The position numbers and the translations under genes were made by a program. This document shows, in pieces, positions 1-7,972 of a stretch of DNA of 24,615 bases. The notes under the pieces were generated by a model that made no database searches, was not told the DNA's origin, and saw only the letters and a program-made list of their open reading frames with translations. Source of the DNA: a virus. The stretch covers positions 1 to 24,615 of IMG/VR virus record IMGVR_UViG_3300021197_001148; one strand, 5' to 3'. Within the stretch, counting starts at the first letter, position 1, and each line of letters starts with the position of its first letter.

Positions 1-722
1 GGATTTATATTCCTGTTAGTTGGACTACTTACTATTGTGATGGTTATAATAGAAATGAATTGCAATCATTTTTAAATAACCTAGACCCTAGTTTAAAATA
101 CTACACTGTCTGTCAGCACGATGATGCCCCACAAGAAAATCTACCTGAAGATACATTGATATTTTCTGCTGGCGGTAACTGCGAAAAGTCTGGTGTGATT
201 CCCATACCTCTAGTCTGTTCGCCACTACCATCTGAGTTGATAGTGGAGCGAGAAAGAACTATTCTACTTTCCTTTGTTGGTTCAGTGACACATCCAATAA
301 GACAAAAGTGTATAGAATCGTTACGCGATGAGTCTGATGTTGAACTTGCCTTCAGTAACTGGAGTAACAGAGTTCCAGAGGATAACTTCAAATACTTCAT
401 AAACAAAACTCTTAGTAGTAAATTTTGTTTAGCACCAAGGGGATATGGTGCTTCTAGTTTTAGAATGTATGAAGCAATGCAATTGGGTTCTATTCCTGTG
501 TATGTTACAGATAAAGTTTATACTCCATTCACAGATGTTCTTGACTGGAACGATTTTGCTGTTATAATAAAGGAGAAAGATATCTCAAGTATTCATGAGA
601 TTCTTCTTTCTTATGACGAAGATAGAATTGTTATGATGCAGAAAAACTTGAAAGAAGTATGGAATAAATACTTTAGTATCGACGCTGTTTGTCATAACAT
701 CAAAAGAATATTGGAATTATAA
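1..722 (+). CDS. Exostosin-like (GT47-type) glycosyltransferase, 5' end cut off by window
   Basis: The reading frame is open from base 3 to the stop at 722, so the true start lies upstream; an internal TTG at 60 is not a convincing start because in-frame protein sequence precedes it. The visible part of about 239 residues has the C-terminal half of an exostosin-family glycosyltransferase: a strand with LSFVGSVTHPIR, then FCLAPRGYGASSFRMYEAMQ and LGSIPVYVTDK. The last two are the hallmark of this family, with the Arg/Glu nucleotide-sugar site in the second Rossmann-like domain. It probably transfers a sugar to a surface glycan; donor and acceptor cannot be read from the sequence. Three bases separate it from the next glycosyltransferase. 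Family assignment is fairly sure, specificity is not. Confidence 0.75.
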   Translation, partial: IYIPVSWTTYYCDGYNRNELQSFLNNLDPSLKYYTVCQHDDAPQENLPEDTLIFSAGGNCEKSGVIPIPLVCSPLPSELIVERERTILLSFVGSVTHPIRQKCIESLRDESDVELAFSNWSNRVPEDNFKYFINKTLSSKFCLAPRGYGASSFRMYEAMQLGSIPVYVTDKVYTPFTDVLDWNDFAVIIKEKDISSIHEILLSYDEDRIVMMQKNLKEVWNKYFSIDAVCHNIKRILEL

Positions 723-725
723 ATT

Positions 726-1466
726 ATGAGTAAATACCTATTGGTTATTGCCGATTACCCATCACCCAAACAAGAAATATTTGATAATCAAATTTCTCCG
801 AGAAACAAAGAGTTCGCGGAGCAGCATGGTTATGAATATATTGTCAGTAAAGGCCGTGATCAGAAGTTCAGAGGAAATCCGACATGGTGGAAGTTTACTA
901 TACCAGTTGAGATGATTCAGGATGGGACTCTAAAGAGAGGTGATAAACTGGTTCACTTTGACGCTGATATGGTTATGTGTAAACCAGAACTAGACTACCC
1001 AAATGATAAATCATTCGCATATTCTATCGACAATGGAAACACTCACTGCATGGGGAACTATTCTCTAATGATGGATGACTGGTCTGTTGGTATGTTGGAA
1101 AGTATGTTGAGTGAAGAGTTATGGCGAAAAATGTACAATAATCCACATTGGGTTAACTTCAGAGAGCAAGCATCTTGGTATACTCTTGCTGGTATTGTAA
1201 GTCATAGTTGGACTCCATTCTTTGACTTAGAAAACTATGGATGGCATTCTAACGTCACAGAAAATATGAAGTATAGTATTGATGAGTTGAATGAACATGT
1301 TCATATACTTGGACCAGAGTGGAACACTACTCTTCTTGAGGATGATGCCAATGATCCAGTAACACAACAACTACTAAAATATAATATAGTGAAGAGTAAG
1401 AAGGAAGATACAATCATTCGTCACTTTGCTGGTGGACAACCTTGGGAGGTTGAACGATGGCTTTGA
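726..1466 (+). CDS. GT34-like (galactosyltransferase GMA12/MNN10 type) glycosyltransferase
   Basis: A 246-residue protein with a GT-A layout: an N-terminal strand (KYLLVIADYPSP), the motif GNPTWWKFTIP near residues 50-60, a DXD metal-binding motif DAD at residues 79-81 preceded by VHF, an acceptor-side segment EQASWYTLAGI, and late motifs LGPEWNTT and IRHFAGGQPW. The W-K-P segment, the HFDAD core and the terminal HFAGG...W resemble the GT34 galactosyl/mannosyltransferase family. It would act in the cytoplasm on a nucleotide-sugar donor. It starts three bases after the upstream gene and overlaps the downstream GT10 gene by 10 bases, so translation is probably coupled. Family call is by motif memory; the sugar is unknown. 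Confidence 0.65.
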   Translation: MSKYLLVIADYPSPKQEIFDNQISPRNKEFAEQHGYEYIVSKGRDQKFRGNPTWWKFTIPVEMIQDGTLKRGDKLVHFDADMVMCKPELDYPNDKSFAYSIDNGNTHCMGNYSLMMDDWSVGMLESMLSEELWRKMYNNPHWVNFREQASWYTLAGIVSHSWTPFFDLENYGWHSNVTENMKYSIDELNEHVHILGPEWNTTLLEDDANDPVTQQLLKYNIVKSKKEDTIIRHFAGGQPWEVERWL

Positions 1467-2332
1467 AAGTTAACTTCACTGATTTTTGGGATGGGTTCAA
1501 AAGAGATCATAACTTTTTCCTTTACATGCTAAGAGATTTATATGGTGATGTTGAAGTTACCGATTCAGAACAGGCGGATGTTCTAATCTATTGTGGTGAT
1601 TATGGTGGAAGAGAACATGCCAGATTTGATCCTAAGTCTAAGGTAAAAATATATTACACTGGTGAAAACAATAGACCAAACTATGATCAATGTACATACT
1701 CATTGACTTTTGATTATGATGATTATGGTGGTAGAAATGTTAGACTACCTCTTTGGTTCCTTCAGTTAGATTGGTATAATAAAGGTGGTTATACTAATCC
1801 TGAGTTTGTATTGCCAATAGATCAAGTAAACAAAAATAAGTATATTGAAAAACCAAAAACTAAGTTTTGTGTTTTAGTTAATAACAACTTGTTCGATAAT
1901 AGAATGCAATGCGTTAACGGACTTAAATCATATAAAAATGTTGAATGTTATGGTAAACCTTTTGGTAATTGGTTCTATGGGGAATCTAAGAAGTATGAAA
2001 TCTTTTCCGATTACAAATTCTCAATCTGTTTTGAAAATGCTCTTGCTCCTCAAGGTGGGTATTATACAGAGAAATTAATTCATGCCAAATGCTCTGGAAC
2101 TATTCCTTTGTATTACACAGATCCCGCAGTGGGTCATGACTTTAATACTAAAGGTTTCTTAAATTTGTATGACTACTCTAACATGGACGAGTTTATACAA
2201 AGAGTAATCGAAATAGATAATGACGAAGAAGAGTATCAAAGAATTTTAAAAGAACCTTTGTTCACTAAAGATATTACTATGGTCGATTTAGAAAATATGA
2301 AAACAAAAATTAGAAATATGATAGGTCTTTGA
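1457..2332 (+). CDS. GT10 alpha-1,3-fucosyltransferase-like glycosyltransferase
   Basis: A 291-residue protein matching bacterial GT10 fucosyltransferases. YYTGENNRPN at residues 66-75 corresponds to the first conserved block seen in Helicobacter enzymes. KFSICFENA at 187-195 followed by YYTEKLIHA and SGTIPLYY at about 202-220 is the GDP-fucose-binding alpha-1,3-FucT motif. The ATG at 1457 sits inside the upstream gene and is preceded by GGGAGGT at 1444-1450, a strong ribosome site. Known family members use GDP-fucose; no GDP-mannose dehydratase or GDP-fucose synthase lies in this window, so the donor must come from the host, from elsewhere in the phage, or be a different GDP-sugar. Confidence 0.8.
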   Translation: MALKVNFTDFWDGFKRDHNFFLYMLRDLYGDVEVTDSEQADVLIYCGDYGGREHARFDPKSKVKIYYTGENNRPNYDQCTYSLTFDYDDYGGRNVRLPLWFLQLDWYNKGGYTNPEFVLPIDQVNKNKYIEKPKTKFCVLVNNNLFDNRMQCVNGLKSYKNVECYGKPFGNWFYGESKKYEIFSDYKFSICFENALAPQGGYYTEKLIHAKCSGTIPLYYTDPAVGHDFNTKGFLNLYDYSNMDEFIQRVIEIDNDEEEYQRILKEPLFTKDITMVDLENMKTKIRNMIGL

Positions 2333-2333
2333 T

Positions 2334-3386
2334 ATGAAAAAAGTTTTGATTACTGGTTGTAATGGGTTAATAGGTTCTCAGTGTGTTGAATACTTCTGTA
2401 GTCTAGGAAAAAGTGTTGTTGGTATTGACAATGACATGAGGTCTTATTTCTTCGGTGAGAATAGTTCTACCAAAGAGGTTGGTGATCTTCTGAAGTCAAA
2501 GTATGACAACTTTGAGTATCATGATATTGACATACGAAACCTGAACGATTTATCTCATATTTTTGAGTCAAATGATTTTGAATTGATTATACACACTGCT
2601 GCTCAACCATCTCATGATTGGGCAGCAAAAGAACCCATCACAGACTTTGAAGTTAATGCTCTGGGTACGGTGTACATGTTAGAGTCGTATAGGCAATATT
2701 GTCCTGATGCTACTTTCATTTTCACATCAACCAACAAGGTGTACGGCGATCGTCCAAATTATTTAAACTTGGTAGATGAAGGTAGTAGAATCGAACACCA
2801 CGGTGGTGATATCAATGAAGATATGTCTATTGATAACTGTTTACACTCCGTCTTTGGTGCATCCAAAGTTTCAGCCGATGTAATGGTTCAGGAGTACGGT
2901 AGATATTTTGGATTGAATACAATGGTGTTTCGTGGTGGGTGTCTAACAGGCCCTTCCCACAAGGGTGCTGAACTTCATGGGTTTTTATCATATCTAATCA
3001 AGTGTATGGTACACTCTAACCACTACACAATTTTCGGCAATGGTAAACAAGTCAGAGATAATATTCACTCTTGGGATTTGGTAAATCTTTTCTGGCATTG
3101 TCACCAGTCTCCTCGAAGTGGTGAAGTTTATAATATCGGAGGCGGTAGAGAAAATTCAATCTCTATTTTAGAAACAATCTCTAAAGTCAATGAGATACTA
3201 AAGGAAAACAATCTGTCTGAATGGAACAACTATACAATTGAAAAGGATAACTGGAGAATTGGTGACCACAAGTGGTACATTAGTGATTTGACTAAAGTAC
3301 AAACACATTATCCCGAATGGAAGATGAAACATTCATTGAATGACCTAATCACAGAAATGACACTGAAGGAAATCTCACAACTATGA
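2334..3386 (+). CDS. NAD-dependent epimerase/dehydratase (extended SDR, CDP-tyvelose/paratose epimerase-like)
   Basis: A 350-residue extended short-chain dehydrogenase. The Rossmann glycine motif TGCNGLIGS spans residues 7-15, the HTAAQPSHD block follows strand 4, and the C-terminal half has GGCLTGPSHKGAELHGF, QVRDNIHSWD and EVYNIGGG, typical of nucleotide-sugar epimerases close to CDP-paratose 2-epimerase. The catalytic YxxxK is odd: residues 174-178 read FGASK, with Phe where Tyr is usual and Lys178 kept. From memory, relatives with this same HSxFGASK segment exist, so the enzyme may still be active through an altered mechanism; this is recall, not a search. It likely makes a sugar nucleotide for the neighbouring transferases. 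Its stop overlaps a tiny downstream ORF as ATGA. Confidence 0.75.
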   Translation: MKKVLITGCNGLIGSQCVEYFCSLGKSVVGIDNDMRSYFFGENSSTKEVGDLLKSKYDNFEYHDIDIRNLNDLSHIFESNDFELIIHTAAQPSHDWAAKEPITDFEVNALGTVYMLESYRQYCPDATFIFTSTNKVYGDRPNYLNLVDEGSRIEHHGGDINEDMSIDNCLHSVFGASKVSADVMVQEYGRYFGLNTMVFRGGCLTGPSHKGAELHGFLSYLIKCMVHSNHYTIFGNGKQVRDNIHSWDLVNLFWHCHQSPRSGEVYNIGGGRENSISILETISKVNEILKENNLSEWNNYTIEKDNWRIGDHKWYISDLTKVQTHYPEWKMKHSLNDLITEMTLKEISQL

Positions 3387-3463
3387 CATGTGACATCAAA
3401 ACATATATTGTGCATTGTAAACGATTAACAGATTTGAAGAGAATAAAGGAAATTTTAAAATGA
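3383..3463 (+). pseudogene. 26-codon remnant of a GT25 glycosyltransferase gene
   Basis: The ORF encodes 26 residues. It begins with an ATG overlapping the previous stop (ATGA at 3383-3386) and ends with a TGA overlapping the next start (ATGA at 3460-3463). Its residues KTYIVHCKRLTD align with KTYVLHCKKLTD at the N-terminus of the intact GT25 protein encoded at 4095-4778, 9 of 12 identical, in the same place relative to the start codon. After that the similarity stops. The simplest reading is a duplicated GT25 gene that lost its body by internal deletion while keeping the translational coupling. Whether a 26-residue peptide is made or only the coupling is used is not known. Confidence 0.7.
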
Positions 3464-4098
3464 GATACATGAAAATAACTACAGATTTGACTATGGTGGA
3501 TGAAGATCATCTTGGTGGTTTCATCATAGAAAATGACCCCGCAACCTTTACCCCCAATCTGTGGGAACATATTTGTTCTGAGTATAAAATTGAAAGTGTT
3601 GTTGATCTTGGTTGTGGGATGGGTTTCTCTATGGAAGAGTTTATGAAACACTGTTCTGATGTTGTTGGTATTGATGGTTCTGAGTATGTGCAGGAACACA
3701 GTAAACTAAAAGACAGTATTATGAAGATTGATTTTTCTAAAGATAAATATACTCCAACGGTCTCTAAATATGATTTGGTTTGGTGTTCTGAATTTTTAGA
3801 ACATGTACACGAAAGGTATATTCCGAATTACATTGATGTCTTTAAGAAGTCAATGTATGCTGCTGTTACATATGCAGGGCCCGGTCAACAAGGACACCAT
3901 CATGTTAACTGTAAACCAAGGGAATATTGGATTGATGTATTCACAGAAAATGGTTTTGAGTTTTTGCCTGACGATACAGAAGAATTGAAGAAAGTTGCTT
4001 ACACGGATGGTGTCAAATACAATCCCTTGTATAAGGATAATCATTTTTATCTTAGAGGACTTTTCTTTAAAAATACGAAACTAGGGGACCGAAAATGA
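3460..4098 (+). CDS. SAM-dependent class I methyltransferase (copy 1 of a paralogous pair)
   Basis: A 212-residue Rossmann methyltransferase. Motif I VDLGCGMG is at residues 48-55, the motif II acidic residue is in VVGIDGSEYV, and YDLVWCSEFLEHV is the post-II segment seen in Methyltransf_11/23 proteins. A distinctive C-terminal block reads GQQGHHHVNC then EYWIDVF and GFEF; the same block occurs in the protein encoded at 5858-6601, so the two are paralogues. The ATG at 3460 overlaps the stop of the GT25 remnant, with AAAGGA at 3445-3450 as ribosome site. It ends as ATGA with the GT25 gene. It probably methylates a sugar or sugar nucleotide in the glycan pathway; the substrate is inferred from context only. 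Confidence 0.75.
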   Translation: MRYMKITTDLTMVDEDHLGGFIIENDPATFTPNLWEHICSEYKIESVVDLGCGMGFSMEEFMKHCSDVVGIDGSEYVQEHSKLKDSIMKIDFSKDKYTPTVSKYDLVWCSEFLEHVHERYIPNYIDVFKKSMYAAVTYAGPGQQGHHHVNCKPREYWIDVFTENGFEFLPDDTEELKKVAYTDGVKYNPLYKDNHFYLRGLFFKNTKLGDRK

Positions 4099-4778
4099 AT
4101 GTAAAAACGTATGTGCTACATTGTAAGAAATTGACAGATCGGTTTCAGTTTATGAACCAACAGATGTCGGATCATGGGTTTACCAATGTAACATGGTACA
4201 CGGATGACGACGCTTCTGACTTGGAGGGGAAAGACTTAACAGGTCTATACGGATTTGTCAGGGAAGAAATCTTACTAGAAAAATGTAAAGTGGGAGGGTG
4301 GTCAGTACCATCTAATATTTTTAGACAAATGTCTCTTCCTGAAATATCACTTACCACAAAATGGGGTAAGGTACTTGAATTCATCGGAAAGGGAGATGAT
4401 CCATATGTGTGTGTCTTTGAAGATGACGTTATCTTATGTGATAATTTCTCAGAAAAATTCAATTTATATTTAAGTGAAACTCCAGATGATTGGGATGTCA
4501 TTTATATGGGAAACGGGGCAAACTTACATGCGCCGAATGTTCGGGAAGGTAAACTGGCATACAAAGTAAATCATCCGGCTAGTCGTTGTCTTGATTCTAT
4601 AATTATGAAAAAAGATGCAGCCGCCAAACTTGCTGAAGAATACTTTCCGTTTGACTTGTGTTCCGATTGGGAGATTGGTTATCAGCAAGCAAGACACAAT
4701 CTAAATGTTTATTGGTGGGAACCAACAATATGCACACAGGGTTCCGAGACAGGTAAATTTAAAACCACTTTGAGGTAG
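4095..4778 (+). CDS. GT25 family (LPS-type) glycosyltransferase
   Basis: A 227-residue protein with the layout of LPS glycosyltransferases of family 25 (LgtB/LpsA type): an N-terminal KTYVLHCKKLTDR strand-and-arginine motif at residues 4-16, a TTKWGKVLEFI helix, then YVCVFEDDVIL with the EDD metal/donor motif at residues 109-111, and a WDVIYMGNG strand near 145. Family members transfer galactose or glucose from UDP-sugars to lipooligosaccharide; here the sugar is unknown. It overlaps the methyltransferase upstream by ATGA and has AGGGGA upstream as ribosome site. A truncated relative of its 5' end survives at 3383-3463. Confidence 0.8.
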   Translation: MNVKTYVLHCKKLTDRFQFMNQQMSDHGFTNVTWYTDDDASDLEGKDLTGLYGFVREEILLEKCKVGGWSVPSNIFRQMSLPEISLTTKWGKVLEFIGKGDDPYVCVFEDDVILCDNFSEKFNLYLSETPDDWDVIYMGNGANLHAPNVREGKLAYKVNHPASRCLDSIIMKKDAAAKLAEEYFPFDLCSDWEIGYQQARHNLNVYWWEPTICTQGSETGKFKTTLR

Positions 4779-4781
4779 AAT

Positions 4782-5861
4782 ATGAAAATTGCTTTTGTGA
4801 AATTTGCAGGATGTGCGGCAGGTGGTGTTGAAAAATATCTTCAAACCATTGCTATGATGGTAAAAGATGCCGGTCATGATGTTGATTATTACTATACCAA
4901 CGCCGCCCCTATCACTACTACGACATGGGTGCATCCTGACAACGACTCGGTTCGTATTAAACTATTGGAAGATAGTGGAATCAATGTAATTAAAGTTAAT
5001 GTCGAATCTAGACATCACAACACTTGGATTAATAGCGACTTCTTTGAAAAGTTCAAGGAGGATGATTACGATTATCTAATAACAGCGGGTAATGGCGAAC
5101 CTGAATATCCTTACACCGAATTACATAACGTCCCAATTATACACACTGTTCATGGTCATCATGCTTTTAATAAATCAAATATTTGTAATTCTGTTTTGTT
5201 GTGTAATTGGCAAGCAGAGATGTGGTTGAATGGGGGAGGAGATTCTACAAAATTAACTATTATACCTCCGTTCGTTTCTGTTCCAAAAGAACACTCCAAA
5301 GGACTTAGAAAAGAATATAATATTCCCGATGATGCTTTTGTTTTTGGTATGCACCAGAGAAATGATCCTAGTATTTTCTCTAACTTCTCACTCGAATGTT
5401 TTAGTCAATTAAACAATGAAAATACTTACATGTTTATCATGGGTGGTAGTAATAGGCATAGAGACTATGTAAGAGAGCATAATATCGAACGGGTTGTGTT
5501 TGCTGACTTTTGTTCTAGTGTAGATGGTATTCATAACTTTCTCGACAGTCTAGATGTTTATGCCCATGCCCGTGCAGACGGAGAGGTTTGCTCTGCGTCT
5601 ATAATTGAGGCTATGTCTCATGGACTGCCAATAGTTACATGTCCTGGCGTAAACAACGGACACAAGGAACAAGTTGACGGATGTGGTTTCTTCTGTTATA
5701 ATGTGGAAGATTATAAGAAAGCAATGAGTAATCTTGCCATAGACACTAAGTTATATCAGAACATGTCAAAGAAAACATTACAGAAATATAACGATAAGTA
5801 TAGTTTCGAGACAACAGTGTCAATGTTTGTTTCGTTATTACAAAATGAGGTTTTAACATGA
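4782..5861 (+). CDS. GT4-type (GT-B fold) glycosyltransferase
   Basis: A 359-residue GT-B glycosyltransferase. The N-terminal domain opens with a MKIAFVKFAG strand and the glycine loop AAGGVEKYL at residues 12-20 that contacts the donor phosphate. HTVHGHHAF is an acceptor-side strand, LTIIPPFV leads into the C-terminal domain, and EVCSASIIE at residues 268-276 is the EX7E donor-binding motif of family GT4, followed by AMSHGLPIVT. The start ATG at 4782 lies six bases after GAGG. The stop overlaps the next methyltransferase start as ATGA. Its place between a GT25 and a methyltransferase suggests work on the same oligosaccharide. Donor sugar is unknown. Confidence 0.82.
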   Translation: MKIAFVKFAGCAAGGVEKYLQTIAMMVKDAGHDVDYYYTNAAPITTTTWVHPDNDSVRIKLLEDSGINVIKVNVESRHHNTWINSDFFEKFKEDDYDYLITAGNGEPEYPYTELHNVPIIHTVHGHHAFNKSNICNSVLLCNWQAEMWLNGGGDSTKLTIIPPFVSVPKEHSKGLRKEYNIPDDAFVFGMHQRNDPSIFSNFSLECFSQLNNENTYMFIMGGSNRHRDYVREHNIERVVFADFCSSVDGIHNFLDSLDVYAHARADGEVCSASIIEAMSHGLPIVTCPGVNNGHKEQVDGCGFFCYNVEDYKKAMSNLAIDTKLYQNMSKKTLQKYNDKYSFETTVSMFVSLLQNEVLT

Positions 5862-6601
5862 TTAATGATGTAAAAACAAATGTCCTTGAGACATATCCAG
5901 AAAATTTATTTGGTGCCAGTTTTAACGATGGTGACTTGGGTGGTTGTAATGTTCACGGAGATCCGTTAACAGAAAATGTAAACACATGGAAGTACTTAAA
6001 GGAAAAATATAACATAAAGAGTGCAGTTGACGTTGGTTGTGGATTTGGATTTCACACGGCTACTCTGAGAGATTATGTTGGTATACCGAAGGTTATCGGC
6101 ATTGAGGGGTCTTCTAAGGTTGTGGAGTGTGCTTGTATACCCGAGGTTGTGTGTAATGATTATTCTAAATCTTCTTATGAATTACCTGAGATTTTTGATT
6201 TTGGTTGGTCTACTGAATTTCTAGAACATGTGGATGCTAATTACCTCGACAACTTCATGAAAACATTTAAATCATGTAGGTATGTTTTGGTGACTCATGG
6301 TACACCCGGACAGCCTGGACACCACCATGTAAATTGTCAGCACGGGGAGTATTGGATTGATGTCTTCAAGTCTTATGGGTTTGAGTTCGACGAAGAAGAA
6401 ACGAACAAGTGCCGAGAGATAGCAAAAACTGATGTAGAGGAATTCCTGAGTTGGTATTGTAACCCCATCGGCGAGGCTTCTGGGTATGCAGCAAAAGAAC
6501 ACCGAGAACGGAGTGTTACAGATTATTGTTCTGATGTAAATTTCATGCAATGGGCTTGGTTGAATAAGAGTGGACTGTTCTTTAGAAATACAATGATATG
6601 A
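5858..6601 (+). CDS. SAM-dependent class I methyltransferase (copy 2 of a paralogous pair)
   Basis: A 247-residue paralogue of the methyltransferase encoded at 3460-4098. Motif I is VDVGCGFG at residues 57-64, followed by VIGIEGSSKV, WSTEFLEHVDANYL and the shared block GQPGHHHVNC, EYWIDVF, GFEF. It is longer at the C-terminus because of an inserted segment of about 35 residues (roughly 190-230), before the common ending GLFFRNT (GLFFKNT in copy 1). The N-terminus also differs. Both ends overlap neighbours as ATGA. The two copies probably methylate related but different glycan positions or substrates; that is inference from divergence and context. Confidence 0.75.
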   Translation: MINDVKTNVLETYPENLFGASFNDGDLGGCNVHGDPLTENVNTWKYLKEKYNIKSAVDVGCGFGFHTATLRDYVGIPKVIGIEGSSKVVECACIPEVVCNDYSKSSYELPEIFDFGWSTEFLEHVDANYLDNFMKTFKSCRYVLVTHGTPGQPGHHHVNCQHGEYWIDVFKSYGFEFDEEETNKCREIAKTDVEEFLSWYCNPIGEASGYAAKEHRERSVTDYCSDVNFMQWAWLNKSGLFFRNTMI

Positions 6602-7308
6602 AATACTGTTTTGATTTAGATGAAACTTTATGTGCGACACCAACTTCTCGAAAGTATGCCGATGCTGTGCCATACTATCCAGTTATTGATAGAGTCAATC
6701 AACTACATAATGAAGGTCACCACATCACAATCTATACTGCTAGAGGTGGAACTTCCAAAATTAACCACAACGAATTAACCACCTCTCAATTGAAAAGGTG
6801 GGGTGTAAAGTATGACCGTTTGATTGATACTGGTAAGCCAGATTGGGATATTTTTATTGATGATAAAGCAATAAACTCTATTGAATGGAGAAATCAAGAG
6901 GGGATACAATTAGTAGGATTTGTTGCCAGTTCTTTTGATTTACTACATGCAGGTCATTGTTTGTATTTAAAAGAAGCGAAATCTGTTTGTGATTATTTGG
7001 TGGCTGCTTTACAAACAGATCCAACTTTGGATAGGGTGTATAAGAATAAACCTGTTCAAAGTATAGAAGAGAGAAAGATACAATTAGAATCTAATACATA
7101 CGTCGATGAGGTTGTAGTTTATGATACAGAAAGTGATCTATGTGATATACTAAAACAACTAAAACCAGACATAAGAATTTTGGGATCTGATGCCATAGGA
7201 AAACCTATTACTGGTATTGACTTTTGTAAACAAATAAGGTATCATGTTCGTAATCATGATTGGTCTTCTACCCAATTAAAAGAAAGAATTAATAATGAAA
7301 CTAGATGA
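6598..7308 (+). CDS. HAD phosphatase fused to HxGH-type nucleotidyltransferase
   Basis: Two enzymes in 236 residues. Residues 1-100 are a small HAD phosphatase: FDLDETL at 5-11 gives nucleophile D6 and acid/base D8, YTARG at 46-50 gives T47, GKPDWD gives K80, and FIDDKAIN gives D88/D89. This type is common in capsule clusters. Residues 103-236 are a cytidylyltransferase-fold domain: SSFDLLHAGH with HAGH at 117-120, NKPVQSIEERK, LKPDIRILGSDA and the late WSSTQLKERI signature. In context it could remove the 7-phosphate from heptose-1,7-bisphosphate and then activate heptose-1-phosphate with a nucleotide. The nucleotide (CTP, ATP or GTP) cannot be told; a glycerol-3-phosphate-type substrate is an alternative. 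ATGA overlap upstream, 14-base overlap downstream. Confidence 0.78.
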   Translation: MKYCFDLDETLCATPTSRKYADAVPYYPVIDRVNQLHNEGHHITIYTARGGTSKINHNELTTSQLKRWGVKYDRLIDTGKPDWDIFIDDKAINSIEWRNQEGIQLVGFVASSFDLLHAGHCLYLKEAKSVCDYLVAALQTDPTLDRVYKNKPVQSIEERKIQLESNTYVDEVVVYDTESDLCDILKQLKPDIRILGSDAIGKPITGIDFCKQIRYHVRNHDWSSTQLKERINNETR

Positions 7309-7972
7309 AAAGATATTAGAAATAGAATCAAGAGTCAGAAACTCTGAGATAGTTTTGATAGGAACTGGTGATTACCATAAGACCTATTTTGATACTGTTG
7401 TTCCTCTAGTTAAGAACGATGGACTGTGGTTAGAATTTGGTGTTTATAGAGGTAGAAGTATTCAAACAATTAGTGGAAAGATCAATAATAAAATTTATGG
7501 CTTTGATACTTTCACAGGACTACCAGAGCATTGGGATGTGAACAATCCGAAAGGATGTTATAGTGTTGGTGGTGGAATCCCGCCTGGTGCAATTGTCGGT
7601 ACTAATCAATCGATGTACGATCCATCACCAACCATTAATTATGAACCTTGGAATGATAATGTAATATTAACTGAAGGTTTAATTGAAGATACTCTTGTTC
7701 CTTTTTTAAATGATCATGAAGGAGATGTTGCTTTTTTACATATTGATACTGACATTTATAGTGCCTGTTCTTTTGTCCTTACTACTTTAAGAGATAGAAT
7801 TGTCGATGGAACTATTATTTGTTTTGATGAACTTTTAGATTATCCTGATTATAAAGAACATGAGTTGAAGGCCTTTGCTGAGTTCTTGATTGAAACTAAT
7901 TATGATTTTGATCCACTAGTTCAGCACTCAGATAATTACAGCCAAGCATGTGTGAGGATAAAGACTAAATGA
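7295..7972 (+). CDS. TylF/macrocin-type O-methyltransferase
   Basis: A 225-residue SAM-dependent methyltransferase of the TylF-like group. The SAM loop is WLEFGVYRGRS at about residues 45-55, followed by IYGFDTFTGLPEHW at 67-80, and HIDTDIYS at 149-156 carries the acidic residues that bind the divalent metal in this group. Family members O-methylate sugars, as in macrocin and capsule modification. It has no visible relation to the two paralogous methyltransferases upstream. It starts inside the end of the HAD-nucleotidyltransferase gene (14-base overlap) and ends overlapping the GmhA-like gene as ATGA, so it is translated as part of the heptose block and may methylate the heptose-containing glycan. 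Confidence 0.75.
   Translation: MKLDEKILEIESRVRNSEIVLIGTGDYHKTYFDTVVPLVKNDGLWLEFGVYRGRSIQTISGKINNKIYGFDTFTGLPEHWDVNNPKGCYSVGGGIPPGAIVGTNQSMYDPSPTINYEPWNDNVILTEGLIEDTLVPFLNDHEGDVAFLHIDTDIYSACSFVLTTLRDRIVDGTIICFDELLDYPDYKEHELKAFAEFLIETNYDFDPLVQHSDNYSQACVRIKTK

Noticed and set aside
60-62. TTG as the start of the first glycosyltransferase
   Set aside because: The frame is open with protein-like sequence (YIPVSWTTYYCDGYN) from base 3, so the gene begins before the window.
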